Shown here piece after piece: positions 16,905-26,109 of a DNA stretch of 64,000 nucleotides. The position numbers were made by a program, and so were the translations under genes. The DNA is from Streptomyces sp. DH-12. GTDB taxonomy: Bacteria > Actinomycetota > Actinomycetes > Streptomycetales > Streptomycetaceae. Position 1 is the first letter of the stretch; every line of letters begins with the position of its first letter. The notes under the pieces are model-generated. The model was not told the DNA's origin, did not search any database, and was given only the letters and a program-made list of their open reading frames with translations. Where the stretch lies: assembly GCF_002899455.1 (NCBI RefSeq), contig NZ_PPFB01000001.1, forward strand, positions 496,001 through 560,000. Reading direction: 5' to 3'.

Positions 16905-17201
16905 TCAGGCAGGGGCGTGGCTGCGGGTGTTCGAGACCGGGGACTGGGCGGCACGGCGCACCGGTCGGTCAGCGGGCGGGACGGCGAGGCGCCGTAGAGC
17001 AACGCTCGCCGTGACGAACAACGCGGCGAAGACGGCCAGGAGAAGGACACAGACCCACAGCTGTCGCCCCCCGGACGCCTGCCAGGCGGTCAACGCGGCC
17101 GAGCCGGCCCACAACACCATCGCTGCGGCGTAGAAGGACCGGATGCGGCGGAGCTGCCGCACGGCCCGCATGATCTGAGTACGTTCACTCTTCGGTGCCA
17201 T
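16905..17201 (-). CDS. Small membrane protein, two transmembrane helices
   Basis: A 98-residue protein starting at ATG 17201 (MAPKSERTQIMRAVRQ). A basic amphipathic lead (RAVRQLRRIRS) precedes a first helix (FYAAAMVLWAGSAALTAW) and a second (LWVCVLLLAVFAALFVTASVAL); the tail is Arg-rich and cytosolic by the positive-inside rule. No family assigned. Monocistronic in appearance. Confidence 0.65.
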   Translation of the reverse strand: MAPKSERTQIMRAVRQLRRIRSFYAAAMVLWAGSAALTAWQASGGRQLWVCVLLLAVFAALFVTASVALRRLAVPPADRPVRRAAQSPVSNTRSHAPA

Positions 17202-17692
17202 GCGCCCCCGTGTACCCCCGAATCGCACACTCACCGGACGGGTTCGGCGGTACGGCGGGCACCTGGTTCCCGCCCGGTCCCGTCCCGGGGCTGACTTCAC
17301 GGGCGGTGCGGGTCAGCGGCGAAGACGACGATCGGGCATGAGGCCTGAAGTGCAGGCATTCGTCGCAGACGGACCGCTTCCCGGCCGGAACGCGCGTGAG
17401 GGAGAGACCGACCGGCGTGACCGCCCACTGACCGGGATCACCAGCCTTGTCGGAATTGATTCCGCCCGCGGCTCGACCCCGCCGACCGGCAGCCGATCCG
17501 CCGTGCCTACGGACGAAGCCGGTCATGACCGCCGCTCCCCCGCCCCGCATCGCCGGACCGGGCCGTCCCGTCTGCGAGGACACCCTTCTTCCCCGCTCCG
17601 CCGAGACGTCCCGGCCGCTCGACGGCGCCGTCCACGGCCCGCTCTTCACCGGACTGCCTGACTCCGCCACCAGCGGGCAGTTCGAGACCGTC
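17202..17692. other. 491-nt stretch without a confident gene
   Basis: A plus-strand frame from 17527 (MTAAPPPRIAGPGRPVCED) has no recognised family and runs into the antisense of the SWIM gene, so I do not call it. The 17202 end should hold the promoter of the small membrane protein. Confidence 0.4.
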
Positions 17693-19018
17693 TCAGGGCA
17701 GGCCGTCACCAGCGTTTTCGCCGGCTGCCGGGCCGGTCAGGTCGGCGAGCGCCTCGGCGGGGCCGGCGGACGGTGGGCCGGCCGGCCACCATCGGTCGTC
17801 ACGGCGGCGGTAGGGGTACCAGCGGCCGTCGCGGCCCAGACGGAGCTGCAGGTCGCGGCCGGTGAGCGTCCAGTGGTTGCCGTCGACGTCGATCGGGGGG
17901 AGTTCCTCCGCCTCCCAGGCCGTGGTGAGCGCCGTGCGGGCGCGGGCGGCCTGCTGTTCGGGCGGGGTCCAGGAGTGTTCCAGGGTCTCCAGTGCGGCCC
18001 GGCCGCCGGTGCGCCACGCGGCCGCGGCGCGGTCGAGGTCCTCGCCGGGGCGGCCGCAGCCCTCGCGGAGCCGCTGCACGGCGCGTGGGTCGGGGTGGGT
18101 GGCGGCCAGGCGCACCGTGTCCTGCCAGAGGTCGAGCGGTTCCGGTGGTGCGGCGCCGAACCCGTGGACGTGGGCGAGGAGTTCGCGGGCGTGCAGGGCC
18201 GCGTCCGCGGCGAGCCGGTCCAGCGGGTCGGCCTCGATGCCGGTCAGCGGTTCCTCGGGAGCGGTGGGTGGTTCGGGCAGCGGGGGGAGGGCGGGCAGTG
18301 CGGTGGTGGGGCGGGAGTAGGCGGCGCGCTGCGCGGCGTACGCGTCGGGGTCCGGGGTGCCGGCTGTCGCCTCCGGCCGGCTCCCGCCCTCCCCTGTCTC
18401 CCCCGGCTCGCCGTCCTCGTCGTCACCTGCCAACGCCCTCAGCAGCACCGCCGACTTGAGTTCCTCCACCGCCTCCTGCTCGCCGCGGCCGCGGATCAGG
18501 ACCAGCAGCCAGGGGTCGGTGTCCAGCAGCCAGGACAGCTGGTAGGCGAGTGCGGTGGCGTGCGGGCAGGGGTGGTCGAGGGCGTCGCAGTCGCAGTCGG
18601 CGTCGAGGTCGCCGTAGCCGGGCAGCATGCGGACCCGGGCGTCCTCGACGGCCTCCAGCAGGTCCTCCGGGAGGTCGCCGGCCAGCAGCGCCCCGGTCTC
18701 GGCGGGCCGGCCGGCGGTCTTCTCCCAGAGGAGGTCCCACTCGTCGTCGTCCAGGACGGTCAGCGTCAGCTGCGTACGGTACGTCTCCTCACCGCCGTGG
18801 ACCTCGGCCGCCACCCGGCCGGTACTGACCGTGATCGGGCCGATGCGGCCGGTGCGGGCCAGGGAGCGCCCCTTCTTCAAAGGGCCTTCCTCCGGCCAGA
18901 CGTCCTCCATGGCCTCGGCCCACGCCTTGGCCCAGAAGGACTGGCCGCGGGCGCGGCCGCCCCGGCGTGCCGCGAAGGCGGGGAAGCCCCGTGCGCCGCT
19001 GCCCTGTGCCTCGCTCAT
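17693..19018 (-). CDS. SWIM zinc-finger protein paired with SNF2 helicase
   Basis: A 441-residue protein with a SWIM finger, DCDCDALDHPCPHATAL (CxC-x6-CxH, near residue 140), a DNA- or protein-binding zinc motif. The N-terminal half has the family pattern GQSFWAKAWAEAMEDV and a beta-rich domain around TYRTQLTLTVLDDDEW. A Pro/Glu-rich linker (roughly 225-270) leads to a helical C-terminal part. The start ATG 19018 overlaps the SNF2 stop (ATGA), so the two proteins are made together and presumably act together in remodelling or repairing DNA-protein complexes. That partnership is known as a conserved gene pair in actinomycetes; the biochemical task is not. Confidence 0.88.
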   Translation of the reverse strand: MSEAQGSGARGFPAFAARRGGRARGQSFWAKAWAEAMEDVWPEEGPLKKGRSLARTGRIGPITVSTGRVAAEVHGGEETYRTQLTLTVLDDDEWDLLWEKTAGRPAETGALLAGDLPEDLLEAVEDARVRMLPGYGDLDADCDCDALDHPCPHATALAYQLSWLLDTDPWLLVLIRGRGEQEAVEELKSAVLLRALAGDDEDGEPGETGEGGSRPEATAGTPDPDAYAAQRAAYSRPTTALPALPPLPEPPTAPEEPLTGIEADPLDRLAADAALHARELLAHVHGFGAAPPEPLDLWQDTVRLAATHPDPRAVQRLREGCGRPGEDLDRAAAAWRTGGRAALETLEHSWTPPEQQAARARTALTTAWEAEELPPIDVDGNHWTLTGRDLQLRLGRDGRWYPYRRRDDRWWPAGPPSAGPAEALADLTGPAAGENAGDGLP

Positions 19019-21894
19019 GCCGTGCTCCTCAGTTCCACCAGGTTGGCCAGCTCGTCGTTGGTCAGCTCGGTCAGCGCCTGCTCGCCGGAGCCGAGGACGG
19101 AGTCGGCGAGTTCCTTCTTCGCTTCCAGCAGGGCGGCGATGCGGTCCTCGACGGTGCCCTCGGCGATCAGCCGGTGCACCTGCACCGGCCTGGTCTGGCC
19201 GATGCGGTGGGCGCGGTCGGTGGCCTGGGCCTCGACGGCCGGGTTCCACCAGCGGTCGTAGTGCACGACGTGGTCGGCGCGGGTGAGGTTCAGGCCGGTG
19301 CCGGCCGCCTTCAGTGACAGCAGGAAGACGGGGAACTCACCGTCCTGGAACCGTCGTACCAGCTCCTCCCGCTTGGCGACCGGTGTGCCGCCGTGCAGCA
19401 GGGCGGCGGCGGTGCCGCGCTCGCGCAGATGGCGCTCGAGCAGGCGGCCCATGGTCACGTACTGGGTGAAGACCAGGGCCGCGCCGCCCTCGGCGGTGAT
19501 GGTGGCGAGGAGTTCGTCGAGCAGTTCCAGCTTCCCGGAGCGGCCCGCGAGCGCCGCGTCCGCCCCCTCCTTGAGGAACTGCGCGGGGTGGTTGCAGATC
19601 TGCTTGAGGCCGGTGAGCAGCTTCAGCACCAGGCCGCTGCGGGCGATGCCGCCCGCGCCGGCCCGGATCTCGCCCATCACCGTCTCGACCTGCTCGCGGT
19701 AGAGGGTTTCCTGCTCGGCGGTGAGCGCGACCGGCCGGTCCGTCTCGGTCTTCGGCGGCAGTTCGGGCGCGATGCCCGGGTCGGTCTTGCGGCGGCGCAG
19801 CAGGAACGGCCGTACCAGTTCCGACAGGAGGCGGGCGGTGCGCTGCTCCCCGTCCCCGTCCGCGGCGAGGACGCGTTCGGCCTCGATGGGTGCGATCCAG
19901 CGCTTGCGGAACCTGCCGTGGGTGCCCAGGAGTCCGGGCGTGGTCCAGTCGAGGACCGCCCACAGTTCGGAGAGGTTGTTCTCCACGGGGGTGCCGGTGA
20001 GTGCGATGCGGGCTCGGGCGCCGATCAGCCGCAGCGCCTTGGCGGTGGAGGAGTGGGGGTTCTTCACGTGCTGGGCCTCGTCGGCGACGACCAGGCCCCA
20101 GGCGTGCGCGCCGAGCCGGTCGGCGTCCAGGCGCATGGTGCCGTACGTGGTGAGGACGAAGCCCTCGTCGGCGCCGTCGAGGGTGCGGCCGGGGCCGTGG
20201 TGGCGGCGCACCGGGGTGCCCGGGGCGAAGCGGCCGACCTCGCGTTCCCAGTTGCCCAGCAGGGAGGCGGGGCAGACGACCAGGGTGGGGCCGCGGTCCT
20301 CGGGGCGTTCCTGGCGCAGCAGGTGCAGCGAGATCAGCTGGATCGTCTTGCCCAGGCCCATGTCGTCGGCGAGGCAGCCGCCGAGGCCGAGGGAGGTCAT
20401 GCGGTCCATCCAGCGCAGGCCGCGCAGCTGGTAGTCGCGCAGGGTGGCGGTCAGGCGGGCGGGCTGCGCCACCGGTCCGTCGCCGCCGTCGGGATCGGCG
20501 AGGGCGCGGCGCAGGGCGTCCAGCCACGCGCTGGGCGCCACCCGTGCCCGCTCCCCGCCGATGTCGGTGTGGCCGGTCAGGGCGACGGCGAGCGCCTCGA
20601 TCGCGGTGAGCGGCGGCAGCCGGCGTTCGCGGGCCTTGCGGGCGACGCCGGCGTCGACGAGGATCCAGCGGCCGCGCAGCCGGACCACGGCCCCGCCTCC
20701 GGCGACGGCCGCCACCTCCTCGGCGGTGAGGGGTTCACCGTCCAGTTCGATGCGCCAGCGCAGGTCGACGGTGCCGTCGCCGTCGAAGAACGAACGCAGG
20801 TCGGCGGGCGGCACCCGATCGGCGCCGGCCACCGCGCGGGCCGTGAGCGCCCCGGTGGCCGTCTCGGGCCAGGTGACGTCGATGCCGTGCCCGGCCAGCC
20901 GTCCCGCGGCCCCGCCCAGCAGGTCCCGCAGTTCCTCGTCGCTCAGGTCCAGGGCGGTGGGTACGGGCAGCAGCCGTCCCAACGGCTCCCACACGCTCGC
21001 GGCACGGCGGACGGCGAGCACCATGTCGGCCTGGGCGCCCGGTCCGAGGGCGTGATCGGCGCGGGCGAACAGTTCGTCGGCGTCCAGGGCCAGGGTGGGG
21101 TCGGCCAGGCTGTGGGCGCGGGGCACCAGGCGGGGGCGGGGCGGTTCCGCGTCACCAGGGGTGCCGGGGGCGTCGGTGAGTTCGACGCGCAGGGACATGC
21201 GTACGCCCGAGTCGAGTCCGGCGGAGATCTCCTCGGCCCAGGCGCGCAGTTGCGGTACGTGCTGGGGTTCGGTCGCGGCGAACGCCGCACGGCCTGTGGC
21301 GAGTTCGGCGGCGGGAGTGCGCGGGAGGGTGTCGGCGACGGCGTCGAGGAACGCCCGCACCGATGCCGTCGGGGCGGTGCCGGGCACGGCGACGGCCTCG
21401 CCGGGGGCGGCGTCGGCGAGTTCCCGGACGCGGGCGATGTCGTCGGCGTCGAACGGGCCGGCCCGCCAGGTGTCGTAGCCGGCCGGGGACACGCCGGGGA
21501 GCAGGCGTTCGCGGGCGATCAGGTGCAGGGCGAGGGCGGCGACCGCTCCCCAGAAGACGGCGGCGCGGTGCGGTGGGGTCCCGTCGCCGCCGGTGAGGCC
21601 GTCGCTGGTGGTCGTGGCTGTGGCCGTGCGGCGGGCGTGGAGGAGGGCGGGCAGGGCGTGGGCCGGGGTCAGGCGCAGTACGGGCACGGTCCGGACGGTG
21701 AATCCGTCGCCGTCCGGGACCACGAGGTCCGCCTCGCCCGCTGCGCCGCCCGGCGCCTGGGGCGGTGTGCCGCCGGCCGGGTCCCAGAAGGCGACCCGGC
21801 CCGTGCGGGCGGGGTCCCCCGGTTCGAACACGGCCGCACAGCGCGCCAGCGGCGCGGCCTGCCGCGGTGTCATCCACTCCATGCGTCCCGACAC
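19015..21894 (-). CDS. SNF2/RapA-family DEAD-box helicase
   Basis: A 959-residue double-stranded-DNA translocase of the bacterial SNF2 group. A long N-terminal region (about 1-470), including an SNF2-associated bacterial domain, precedes helicase motifs: QLRGLRWM (Q-type), LADDMGLGKTIQ (Walker A), VADEAQHVKN (DEAQ, Walker B), LTGTPVENNL (motif III), then SLKAAGTGLNLTRADHVVHY (motif V) and HRIGQTRPV (motif VI). Two starts are possible, GTG 21894 or ATG 21882; GGGGAG favours the first. First gene of a two-gene operon with the SWIM protein. Confidence 0.93.
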   Translation of the reverse strand: MSGRMEWMTPRQAAPLARCAAVFEPGDPARTGRVAFWDPAGGTPPQAPGGAAGEADLVVPDGDGFTVRTVPVLRLTPAHALPALLHARRTATATTTSDGLTGGDGTPPHRAAVFWGAVAALALHLIARERLLPGVSPAGYDTWRAGPFDADDIARVRELADAAPGEAVAVPGTAPTASVRAFLDAVADTLPRTPAAELATGRAAFAATEPQHVPQLRAWAEEISAGLDSGVRMSLRVELTDAPGTPGDAEPPRPRLVPRAHSLADPTLALDADELFARADHALGPGAQADMVLAVRRAASVWEPLGRLLPVPTALDLSDEELRDLLGGAAGRLAGHGIDVTWPETATGALTARAVAGADRVPPADLRSFFDGDGTVDLRWRIELDGEPLTAEEVAAVAGGGAVVRLRGRWILVDAGVARKARERRLPPLTAIEALAVALTGHTDIGGERARVAPSAWLDALRRALADPDGGDGPVAQPARLTATLRDYQLRGLRWMDRMTSLGLGGCLADDMGLGKTIQLISLHLLRQERPEDRGPTLVVCPASLLGNWEREVGRFAPGTPVRRHHGPGRTLDGADEGFVLTTYGTMRLDADRLGAHAWGLVVADEAQHVKNPHSSTAKALRLIGARARIALTGTPVENNLSELWAVLDWTTPGLLGTHGRFRKRWIAPIEAERVLAADGDGEQRTARLLSELVRPFLLRRRKTDPGIAPELPPKTETDRPVALTAEQETLYREQVETVMGEIRAGAGGIARSGLVLKLLTGLKQICNHPAQFLKEGADAALAGRSGKLELLDELLATITAEGGAALVFTQYVTMGRLLERHLRERGTAAALLHGGTPVAKREELVRRFQDGEFPVFLLSLKAAGTGLNLTRADHVVHYDRWWNPAVEAQATDRAHRIGQTRPVQVHRLIAEGTVEDRIAALLEAKKELADSVLGSGEQALTELTNDELANLVELRSTA

Positions 21895-22278
21895 TCTCTC
21901 CCCATGCCTTGGTTTCAGCCCCGTCCGCCGTGCGCGGCGCGCGCGACGGGAGGTGGCGGATGCGTGTGCGACTCCGCCGATAATGTCTCACCCCCGGTGT
22001 ACACGGCGGGACGAACGAGCGGACCGGTACCGAGGTGTGGGCCGTCGACGGGGTGTGGTCGGTCCTGCTCGCTCGTCGACGAGGAACGCCGGCACGGCTG
22101 CGGGAGGCGGTGCGTGTGCTCCGTCGCTCCCTGCGGCCGATACGACTCCGACGAGTCCGGTGCCCCGGCACTGGGAAAGGGGCGGGCGGATGCGTCTGAC
22201 GACCGGGCACCGGCCGGTTGTCAGTCCCCTGTGCCAGCGTGGGGTGCGTGATCGTGGGCCGTGTCCGAAGGGGGTCGC
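21895..22278. other. 384-nt divergent promoter region
   Basis: It separates the SNF2 operon (minus) from the ankyrin gene (plus), so both promoters should be here. No clear operator palindrome or coding signal was seen. Confidence 0.45.
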
Positions 22279-23238
22279 GTGTCGGGGAGGAATGACGGCT
22301 GGGCCGGTCCGGGGTGGGACTGGACCGATGTCGACGTGGTGAGGCGGCGGTTGGACGCCGGGGCGGATCCGGAGAGGTGGGGCGGCGGAGGGCGGCCCTT
22401 GCACCGCGCGGCTGTGCTCGGGTCGCCGGAGGTCGTCGCGGAGCTGGCCGGGCGGGTCGCGGACGTGGACGCCCTGGAGGACGGGGTGACGGCGCTGTGG
22501 GAGGCCGTGGTGCACCACAAGCCGGAGAACGCCCGGGCGCTGGCTGCCGCCGGGGCCGATCCGTGGCGGCCCGCGCTCGCGGGCTGGTCGCCGGGGCGGC
22601 TCAGCCTTGCCGGGCCCACGCCCGACCTGTTTCCCGTGCCCGACGGGGTGCGCCTGACCGATGCCGAGCGGGCGGCCGCCGAGGAAGCACACCGGCTCAC
22701 CGCTGCCCTGGGCACCTTTCACTACGACGGCACGGGGCTTGCCTGCGTCGCCGGGATCGATGCCGCCGAAGCGGTGCGGCGGCTCGAGGCGACGCCGGCG
22801 GCCGGCGACGTCGTCGACCTGCTGCTGGACGATCCGTACTCCTACGACATGGACGAGAGTCTGCGGATCGTCGGCGTGACGACCGTTCCCGGCGGCTGCG
22901 TCGTCACACAGCCCTGGGGGTACGCGCCGGACATGACGGGGGTTCTCCGTCGGTTGTCCGAGGGCACGGTGTGCTACGGGCTGTACGCCAATCCGAAGAG
23001 CGGAAACCAGGGCCGCATCGCTCGCGACGGCGTGATCGAGGCGTCCGACCTGCACCCCGGCGGAGGGCCGCGGCGGGGTGACACGACGGAGGAGGTGCTG
23101 ACCGCCTGCCTGTACCTCCACCACGCCGTGGCCCACTCCTGCGCCTACGCCGGACTGCGGCTCACCGACCGCCGTGCCGTCGTGGGACCGGCCGACGTGT
23201 GGGTCGAACTGCCGCGTCGCCACTTCCGGAGGAGCTGA
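22279..23238 (+). CDS. Ankyrin-repeat protein with DUF6461-like C-terminus
   Basis: A 319-residue cytosolic protein. I prefer GTG 22279 because AGGGGG lies just upstream; GTG 22261 is an alternative. Residues 15-110 hold two or three ankyrin-type units: DVVRRRLDAGADPERW, RPLHRAAVLGSPEVVAELA, and TALWEAVVHHKPENARAL with AAAGADP. The C-terminal 180 residues (VGVTTVPGGCVVTQPWGY, LSEGTVCYGLYANPK) resemble the DUF6461 domain of actinomycetes, which is of unknown function. Likely a protein-interaction module; no partner is adjacent. Confidence 0.75.
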   Translation: MSGRNDGWAGPGWDWTDVDVVRRRLDAGADPERWGGGGRPLHRAAVLGSPEVVAELAGRVADVDALEDGVTALWEAVVHHKPENARALAAAGADPWRPALAGWSPGRLSLAGPTPDLFPVPDGVRLTDAERAAAEEAHRLTAALGTFHYDGTGLACVAGIDAAEAVRRLEATPAAGDVVDLLLDDPYSYDMDESLRIVGVTTVPGGCVVTQPWGYAPDMTGVLRRLSEGTVCYGLYANPKSGNQGRIARDGVIEASDLHPGGGPRRGDTTEEVLTACLYLHHAVAHSCAYAGLRLTDRRAVVGPADVWVELPRRHFRRS

Positions 23239-23697
23239 AGCGGGAACGGGTGCGGCGGTGCCGGGGGAAGGGTGACGAGGCAGCCACGGGTACGTGTCCG
23301 GGCCGGAGGGGTGGCGTTGACCGGGGTGACGGTTCTCGTCGCCCTGAAGAAGTGCCGGCGCACGTCCTCCGATGCGACGCGGCGGACGATCCGCCCCTGG
23401 GAGCGGCTGGTGCCGGATGCGGACCTACGAAGGGCGTGCGGGGCTCGGGCGGGTGCTGCCATGCATGATCGGATCGGTTCGCAGCGGTCGGGCCCGGGCA
23501 GGGGACTCGCTGCCAGGGTTGACGGCGCGCGCAGCGTCCCAGCGGACCGAGTGCGTGCTCGAGCCGGTGGCGCCGCCGGTTCGGGCGTCCTCGGTCATTC
23601 CCGGGACCCGCCGCCATGTTCGGTGTATTTCGATTAGCGTGAGCCCTCACATCATCCGTGGGGCGCGCGCGAGCGGTCGCCGGCGAGGGGTTCGGGC
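23239..23697. other. 459-nt stretch without a recognisable gene
   Basis: No frame with family similarity or a ribosome site. It should contain the promoter of the downstream hydrolase near its 3' end. Confidence 0.45.
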
Positions 23698-24285
23698 ATG
23701 GCTGACGTCGTACTGTTCCCTCACGTGCAGGGGCTGACCTCCGGCGTCGTCGCCTTCGCCGACGAGCTGCGTGCGGCCGGACACACCGTGCACGTCCCCG
23801 ATCTGTTCGGCGGGCTCACCTTCGACTCGCCGGAGGCGGGGACGGCGCACGTGGAGCAGGTCGGGTTCGGGGAGGTCGCCGCTCGTGGGGTGCGCGCGGC
23901 CGACGCCCTCCCCCGTGACGTCGTCTACGCCGGTTTCTCGCTCGGGGTGATGGCCGCGCAGCAGCTGGCGCAGACGCGGGGCGGGGCACGGGGCGCACTG
24001 CTGGTGCACGCCTGCCTCCCGGTGTCCGAGTTCGGTGCGGCCTGGCCGGACGGTGTGCCGGTGCAGGTGCACGCGATGGAGGACGATCCGCTCTTCACCG
24101 AGGACGCCGACGCCGCCCGTGCGCTGGTCGCCGGCTCACGCGACGCGGAGCTGTTCCTGTATCCGGGGGACCGGCATCTGTTCGCGGACCGCTCGCTCAC
24201 GTCCTACGAACCGGGGGCCGCCGGGCTTCTCACTCAACGGGCGATCGAGTTCCTCGGTTCGGTCGGGGACGCGCACCGGCGCTGA
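23698..24285 (+). CDS. Dienelactone hydrolase family protein
   Basis: A 195-residue alpha/beta hydrolase. The nucleophile elbow is YAGFSLGVMAAQQLA (near residue 80), with Ser where classical dienelactone hydrolase has Cys; HAMEDDPLF supplies the Asp region and GDRHLFADR the catalytic His near residue 160. Short length and the opening ADVVLFPHVQGLT are typical of this actinomycete subgroup. Cytosolic; substrate unknown, probably an ester or lactone. Confidence 0.85.
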   Translation: MADVVLFPHVQGLTSGVVAFADELRAAGHTVHVPDLFGGLTFDSPEAGTAHVEQVGFGEVAARGVRAADALPRDVVYAGFSLGVMAAQQLAQTRGGARGALLVHACLPVSEFGAAWPDGVPVQVHAMEDDPLFTEDADAARALVAGSRDAELFLYPGDRHLFADRSLTSYEPGAAGLLTQRAIEFLGSVGDAHRR

Positions 24286-24485
24286 GCGGTCGGGGTGCTC
24301 CCAGGAGGCCCGTCACCCGCACCCACGCCATCATCATCGCCATCGCCCTCACCACCGTGAGCGCCCGGAGGCACTCAAGGGCTGTTCGACGTCCCCGCAT
24401 CGCACCTCGCCGTTCGCACCCCTCGCCCATCCGGATCGACAGGACGGTGCACCGGCAGCCGGGCTGACACCGAAGCGCGTGAGCG

Positions 24486-24531
24486 CGAGCAGTTTGCGCG
24501 TTCCTGCTCGAAGTGGCGACCCTCTGAGCAA
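24486..24531. promoter_or_regulatory. GAGCA-type operator half-sites upstream of GH109
   Basis: CGAGCAG at 24486-24492 and CTGCTCG at 24504-24510 form a perfect 7-bp inverted repeat with an 11-bp spacer; TGAGCA follows at 24525-24530, next to a TTGACA-like sequence at 24535. The same half-sites cluster before the ABC-importer operon at 28151-28207. The rest of 24286-24613 shows no gene. Confidence 0.6.
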
Positions 24532-24613
24532 CTATTGACATGTCTCCGTCGCTCCCGCCAGAGTCATTGCCGCCAGTGATGCTTGGTTCGTCGGATCGAA
24601 GGAGCGTTCACTC

Positions 24614-26071
24614 ATGCCCGAACTCCCCGCAGTCTCCCGCAGGTTGCTCCTGGGCGGCGCCCTGGCCACCGGTGCTGCGGCCGCCGGCGCCGCGGCCGCC
24701 GGCACGGCGCACGCTGCGCCGGCGGCCGGAGCCGTCGGTGCACACGCGCCGCTGCCGGTGCGCACTCCCCCGCGCCGTCGCGGCCAGCGCTCGATGATCG
24801 ACGTGCCGTTCGACGTCCATGGGACCGTCCGCGTGGGGATCATCGGTCTCGGCAACCGCGGGTCGGGGATGGCGGAGGGCTGGGCGGCCGTTCCCGGATG
24901 CCGGGTGACCGCTGTCTGCGACATCCGCGCCAACCGTGCCGCGTCCGTGGCGAACCGGCTCGTCGCCCTGGGCAGGCCCCGTCCCGCCGAGCACGGCGGC
25001 TCCGCGGACGCCTACGCGCAGATGCTGAAGCGGGACGACATCGACCTCGTGTACATCGCCACGCCCTGGGAGTTCCACCACCAGCAGGGCAAGGAAGCCT
25101 TGGAGGCCGGCAAGCACGCCATCGTCGAGCTGCCCGTCGCCACCGAGCTGGACGAGTTGTGGGACCTCGTCGACACCTCCGAGCGCACCCGCCGTCATCT
25201 GATGCTGGCGGAGAACTGCTCCTACGGCCGCAACGAGCTGGCCATGCTGAAGATGGCGCACGACGGACTGTTCGGCGACGTCACCAACGGCCACGGGGGC
25301 TACCTGCACGATCTGCGCGAACTGCTGTTCTCCGACACGTACTACACCGACTCCTGGCGCCGGTTGTGGCACACGCGCAGCACCGCGTCGTTCTACCCGA
25401 TGCACGGCCTGGCGCCGATCGCCGCCGCGATGGACATCAACCGCGGTGACCGCATGACCGTGCTGCGGGCGACCGCCACCGAGCCGAAGGGGCTCGCCGA
25501 CTACCGGGAGCGTTTCATCGACCGGTCCCATCCCTCGTGGAAGGAGACCTACATCAACGGCGACCTCGTCACCTGTCTGATCGACACCGCCAAGGGGCGG
25601 GTGATCCGGGCGGAGCACGACGTCAGTTCGCCGCGGCCGTACAGCAGGATCAACAGCCTGGCGGGCAGCCACGGGATCTTCGAGGACTATGCGGGCACGT
25701 CGGCGACCGGGGGCCGGATCTACGTCGAGCCGGACCACGGCGGGCACTCCTGGCGCGCCTTCGACGCCTACCGCAAGGAGTTCGACCACTGGCTGTGGAG
25801 GACGATCGGCGACGACGCCGCGAACAACGGCGGGCACGGCGGCATGGACTACATCCTGCAGTGGCGCACCGTGCAGGTGATGCGGGCCGGCCTGGTGCCG
25901 GACATCGACGTCTATGACTCCGCCGCCTGGTGCGCGCCGGTGCCGCTGAGCGTCACGTCCCTTGCCGCCGGGGGCCGTCCGGTGGCGTACCCGGACTTCA
26001 CCCGCGGTTCCTGGGTCAACCTCCGCACGGGTCTGGACTCCCGTGAGTCGGCCATGCCTCCCGTCGCGTGA
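24614..26071 (+). CDS. Secreted GH109 glycosidase (alpha-N-acetylgalactosaminidase), Gfo/Idh/MocA fold
   Basis: A 485-residue enzyme of the oxidoreductase fold that hydrolyses alpha-linked N-acetylgalactosamine using bound NAD. The N-terminus has a Tat signal (SRRLLLGGALATGAA ... AHA), consistent with export folded with its cofactor. The Rossmann motif is VRVGIIGLGNRGSGMAEGW (near residue 70), followed by VYIATPWEFHHQQG and KHAIVELP (the EKP-equivalent, here ELP). Family-typical are NGHGGYLHDLRE, FYPMHGLAPIA and NGGHGGMDY. Start ATG with AAGGAG upstream. It heads a locus with an importer, isomerase, kinase and aldolase that fits galactosamine catabolism. Substrate is inferred from family. Confidence 0.9.
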   Translation: MPELPAVSRRLLLGGALATGAAAAGAAAAGTAHAAPAAGAVGAHAPLPVRTPPRRRGQRSMIDVPFDVHGTVRVGIIGLGNRGSGMAEGWAAVPGCRVTAVCDIRANRAASVANRLVALGRPRPAEHGGSADAYAQMLKRDDIDLVYIATPWEFHHQQGKEALEAGKHAIVELPVATELDELWDLVDTSERTRRHLMLAENCSYGRNELAMLKMAHDGLFGDVTNGHGGYLHDLRELLFSDTYYTDSWRRLWHTRSTASFYPMHGLAPIAAAMDINRGDRMTVLRATATEPKGLADYRERFIDRSHPSWKETYINGDLVTCLIDTAKGRVIRAEHDVSSPRPYSRINSLAGSHGIFEDYAGTSATGGRIYVEPDHGGHSWRAFDAYRKEFDHWLWRTIGDDAANNGGHGGMDYILQWRTVQVMRAGLVPDIDVYDSAAWCAPVPLSVTSLAAGGRPVAYPDFTRGSWVNLRTGLDSRESAMPPVA

Positions 26072-26109
26072 GCGGCGTTCCGGACCACTCGACCGAAGGA
26101 GTGTGACGC

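Noticed and set aside
19393..22251. 952-codon plus-strand frame through the SNF2 gene
   Set aside because: Antisense shadow of a GC-rich gene; repeated Gly-Gly-Glu composition, no domain.
24286..24613. Short gene between hydrolase and GH109
   Set aside because: Frames are Arg/His-rich and lack a ribosome site; the segment is better explained as promoter with operator half-sites.
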